8,116 bases of DNA from JAWWBG01 sp033721095 (lineage in GTDB: Bacteria > Actinomycetota > Nitriliruptoria > Nitriliruptorales > Nitriliruptoraceae), in NCBI GenBank assembly GCA_033721095.1, contig JAWWBG010000118.1, positions 1-8,116 of the forward strand. Direction: 5' to 3'. The notes below the pieces were generated by a model. The model was given only the letters and a program-made list of their open reading frames with translations. It made no database searches and was not told where the DNA came from. How positions within the stretch are numbered: position 1 is the first letter of the stretch; each line of letters opens with the position of its first letter. Below, piece by piece: positions 7,008 through 8,116 of this stretch. The translations under genes and the position numbers were made by a program.

Positions 7008-7562
7008 CTAGGGCAGCACGCCCGCGTGGCCGAGCGCCATGCGGACCACGCGGTCGTGACCGGCCGTCATCTCGCTCTTGACGATCTCGGAAACGGCTTC
7101 CTCCGGCGTGAGCCAGCCAAAGTCCAGGGAGTCGGCCGATGCCTCCGGCTCGCCCTCGATGGGGACGATGAACCCGAGGGCGACCTTGTGCTGTCGCGGG
7201 TCGTGATACCCGCTGCGCTTGGGGTCCGGGAAGTACTCCACCACGGTGAACGGCTGTGGCGAGGGGGGCAGGTGCGGGTCGGCGTCGTTGCCCAGGTCCT
7301 TCGTGAGGTGACGCCAGAGCGCCTCGCGAATCGTCTCACCCCAGAGGACTCGCCCGGACACGACGGCGCGGGAGATCGTCCCGTCCGGCATCGCGCGCAG
7401 CAGCAGCCCGATCCTGGTGACTCGTCCCAGGTGATCAACGCGCACGGGTACCGCGTCGACGTACACCATGGGGACACGGTCGCGGACGTTGGCCAGCTCC
7501 TGCTCGGTCAGCCAGCCTGTTGCCGTCTCGATCGTGTCGGGCAGATCGACGATCGGTTCCAT
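7008..7562 (-). CDS. DUF4916 / Nudix-like protein
   Basis: A 184-residue protein of the actinobacterial DUF4916 family, which has a Nudix-like fold. Seen: VPMVYVDAVPVR near residues 31-41, then the Nudix-box region beginning SGRVLWGE. Against GX5EX7REUXEEXGU, G70, E76, R84 and G91 are kept, but the three helix glutamates are replaced (H85, K88, D89). Typical phosphate-hydrolase metal binding is therefore doubtful. Family landmarks PPSPQPFTVVEYFPDP and a later HDPRQHKVALGF segment follow. The ATG at 7562 is chosen because TACCTT (minus strand) lies 6 nt before it, fitting a leaderless transcript; a GTG at 7583 adding seven residues is the alternative. Neither has a Shine-Dalgarno. The frame can be extended to 7760 only by overlapping the divergent amidohydrolase gene with a low-complexity leader. 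It is first of three minus-strand genes. Its substrate is unknown. Confidence 0.87.
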   Translation of the reverse strand: MEPIVDLPDTIETATGWLTEQELANVRDRVPMVYVDAVPVRVDHLGRVTRIGLLLRAMPDGTISRAVVSGRVLWGETIREALWRHLTKDLGNDADPHLPPSPQPFTVVEYFPDPKRSGYHDPRQHKVALGFIVPIEGEPEASADSLDFGWLTPEEAVSEIVKSEMTAGHDRVVRMALGHAGVLP

Positions 7563-7568
7563 GTCGTC

Positions 7569-7574
7569 AAGGTA
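7569..7574 (-). promoter_or_regulatory. Possible -10 element for a leaderless DUF4916 mRNA
   Basis: TACCTT on the minus strand ends 6 nt before the ATG at 7562, so transcription would begin at or next to the A of the start codon. No -35 hexamer is clear. The geometry is the main support. Confidence 0.35.
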
Positions 7575-7634
7575 TTCGGCCACGTGACGCCAAACCGGAG
7601 GTTCGCCGTGTGTCGGCAGCCGAGACCGGGCACA

Positions 7635-7655
7635 CTCCGGCAGCCTCTCCCGGAG
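7635..7655 (+). promoter_or_regulatory. Hairpin that could hide the amidohydrolase ribosome binding site
   Basis: CTCCGG (7635-7640) can pair with CCGGAG (7650-7655) around a 9-nt loop. The 3' arm contains GGAG, the Shine-Dalgarno 5 nt before the ATG at 7661. A second CCGGAG at 7595-7600 could compete for the same CTCCGG. This is seen directly; any regulatory effect is inference. Confidence 0.3.
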
Positions 7656-7660
7656 CCCGG

Positions 7661-8116
7661 ATGCGCAGACTCGTCGCCGCTGTCCTCCTCCTCGCCGCAT
7701 GCACGCCCGGGCCGGCAAGCGTGGAGACCCCGACGCCGAGCCCGGCCGACACGACCTCACCGTCCGCGGCGCCGGATCCGCTCGTTGCCGATGTCGTGTT
7801 CCACAACGGAACGGTGATCACGATGGACGCGGGGTTCCACGTTGCCACGGGGCTGGCGATTCTCGCCGATCGCATCGTCGCGGTGGGCGACGGCGAGGAG
7901 CTGCGACAGCGGGCGCCCGATGCCCTCCACCTGGATCTCGAAGGCCAGGCGTTGCTGCCGGGCATCATCGACCCGCACATCCACCTCGAACAGAACGAGT
8001 CCCCGGACGTGGAGAACATGCTGGCGACCGAGGAGATGCTGCTCGAGTCGGGCCGGACGACGCTCGGCGTCCCGGCGATCATCCCGATCAACCTGGAGGG
8101 CTACGACGCCATCGAG
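7661..8116 (+). CDS. Amidohydrolase-superfamily lipoprotein, 3' end cut by window
   Basis: The frame is open from ATG 7661 to the last base of the window (152 codons). It begins with a short lipoprotein signal peptide: M-R-R, a hydrophobic run, and a lipobox ending LAAC with C14 as the lipidated cysteine. A Pro/Thr/Ser-rich linker (15-40) follows. The N-terminal beta domain of metal-dependent amidohydrolases comes next: VVFHNGTVITMD (45-56), a DRIVAVG turn (70-76) and LPGIIDPHIHLEQN (99-112), where H106 and H108 form the HxH metal site. The rest of the TIM barrel, including the later His/Asp ligands, is outside the window. The start is supported by GGAG at 7652-7655. The mature protein would sit on the outer face of the cell membrane, hydrolysing C-N or related bonds of an extracellular substrate. 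Most relatives are cytoplasmic, so the anchor is notable. Superfamily call firm; substrate unknown. Confidence 0.9.
   Translation, partial: MRRLVAAVLLLAACTPGPASVETPTPSPADTTSPSAAPDPLVADVVFHNGTVITMDAGFHVATGLAILADRIVAVGDGEELRQRAPDALHLDLEGQALLPGIIDPHIHLEQNESPDVENMLATEEMLLESGRTTLGVPAIIPINLEGYDAIE

Noticed and set aside
7563..7760. Longer N-terminus for the DUF4916 protein, reaching 7760
   Set aside because: The extension is Arg/Gly-rich shadow sequence lying antisense to the signal peptide of the lipoprotein gene.
6969..7817. Plus-strand frame opposite the DUF4916 gene and overlapping the lipoprotein start
   Set aside because: It is an antisense shadow; the two real genes explain the sequence completely.
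1..8116. Mobile element, prophage, CRISPR array or tRNA
   Set aside because: No transposase, integrase, direct-repeat array, long terminal inverted repeats or cloverleaf-like sequence was seen on either strand, and composition is even throughout.

Overview
The window is high-GC, gene-dense DNA with strong G/C bias at third codon positions and frequent GTG/TTG starts. Together with the gene families present (a crotonyl-CoA carboxylase/reductase, a DUF4916 Nudix-like protein, a long GCS2-type ligase), this suggests a chromosomal segment of an actinomycete-type bacterium (Actinomycetota; the class cannot be fixed from sequence reading alone). There is no rRNA, tRNA, CRISPR array, insertion sequence or phage gene, and no gene-free stretch longer than about 110 bases. 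It looks like a core or metabolic region, not a mobile island.

Layout, left to right. (1) 2-1171 (+): 3' part of a crotonyl-CoA carboxylase/reductase gene, cut by the window start. (2) 1204-2157 (-): an orphan polytopic membrane protein, convergent with ccr; a 10-bp perfect hairpin between them contains the membrane gene's stop codon. (3) 2266-3108 (+) and 3125-4330 (+): a stand-alone CinA-type MoaB/Mog-fold protein followed closely by a 12-helix MFS exporter of the EntS/MFS_3 type, probably one transcript. (4) 7562 down to 4343 (-): three genes on one strand, a DUF4916 Nudix-like protein, a GCS2-family carboxylate-amine (glutamate-cysteine type) ligase and an AstE/AspA-type zinc deacylase. 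(5) 7661-8116 (+): the 5' part of a lipoprotein-anchored amidohydrolase, cut by the window end and divergent from the DUF4916 gene.

How the genes may work together. Ccr carboxylates crotonyl-CoA to ethylmalonyl-CoA, for the ethylmalonyl-CoA pathway or for polyketide extender supply; its partners lie outside the window. The most suggestive arrangement is the minus-strand ligase/deacylase pair: one enzyme family forms amide bonds on amino acids and the other hydrolyses N-acyl amino acids. This could be a make-and-break pair for a small acylated amino acid or gamma-glutamyl-type metabolite, but the substrate cannot be read from sequence.

No clearly novel multi-gene defence or mobile system was found. 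The observations most worth following are the ligase/deacylase pair, the Nudix-like protein whose Nudix box has lost most catalytic glutamates, two genes that look leaderless, and the alternating CCGGAG/CTCCGG elements that could hide the ribosome binding site of the amidohydrolase gene.
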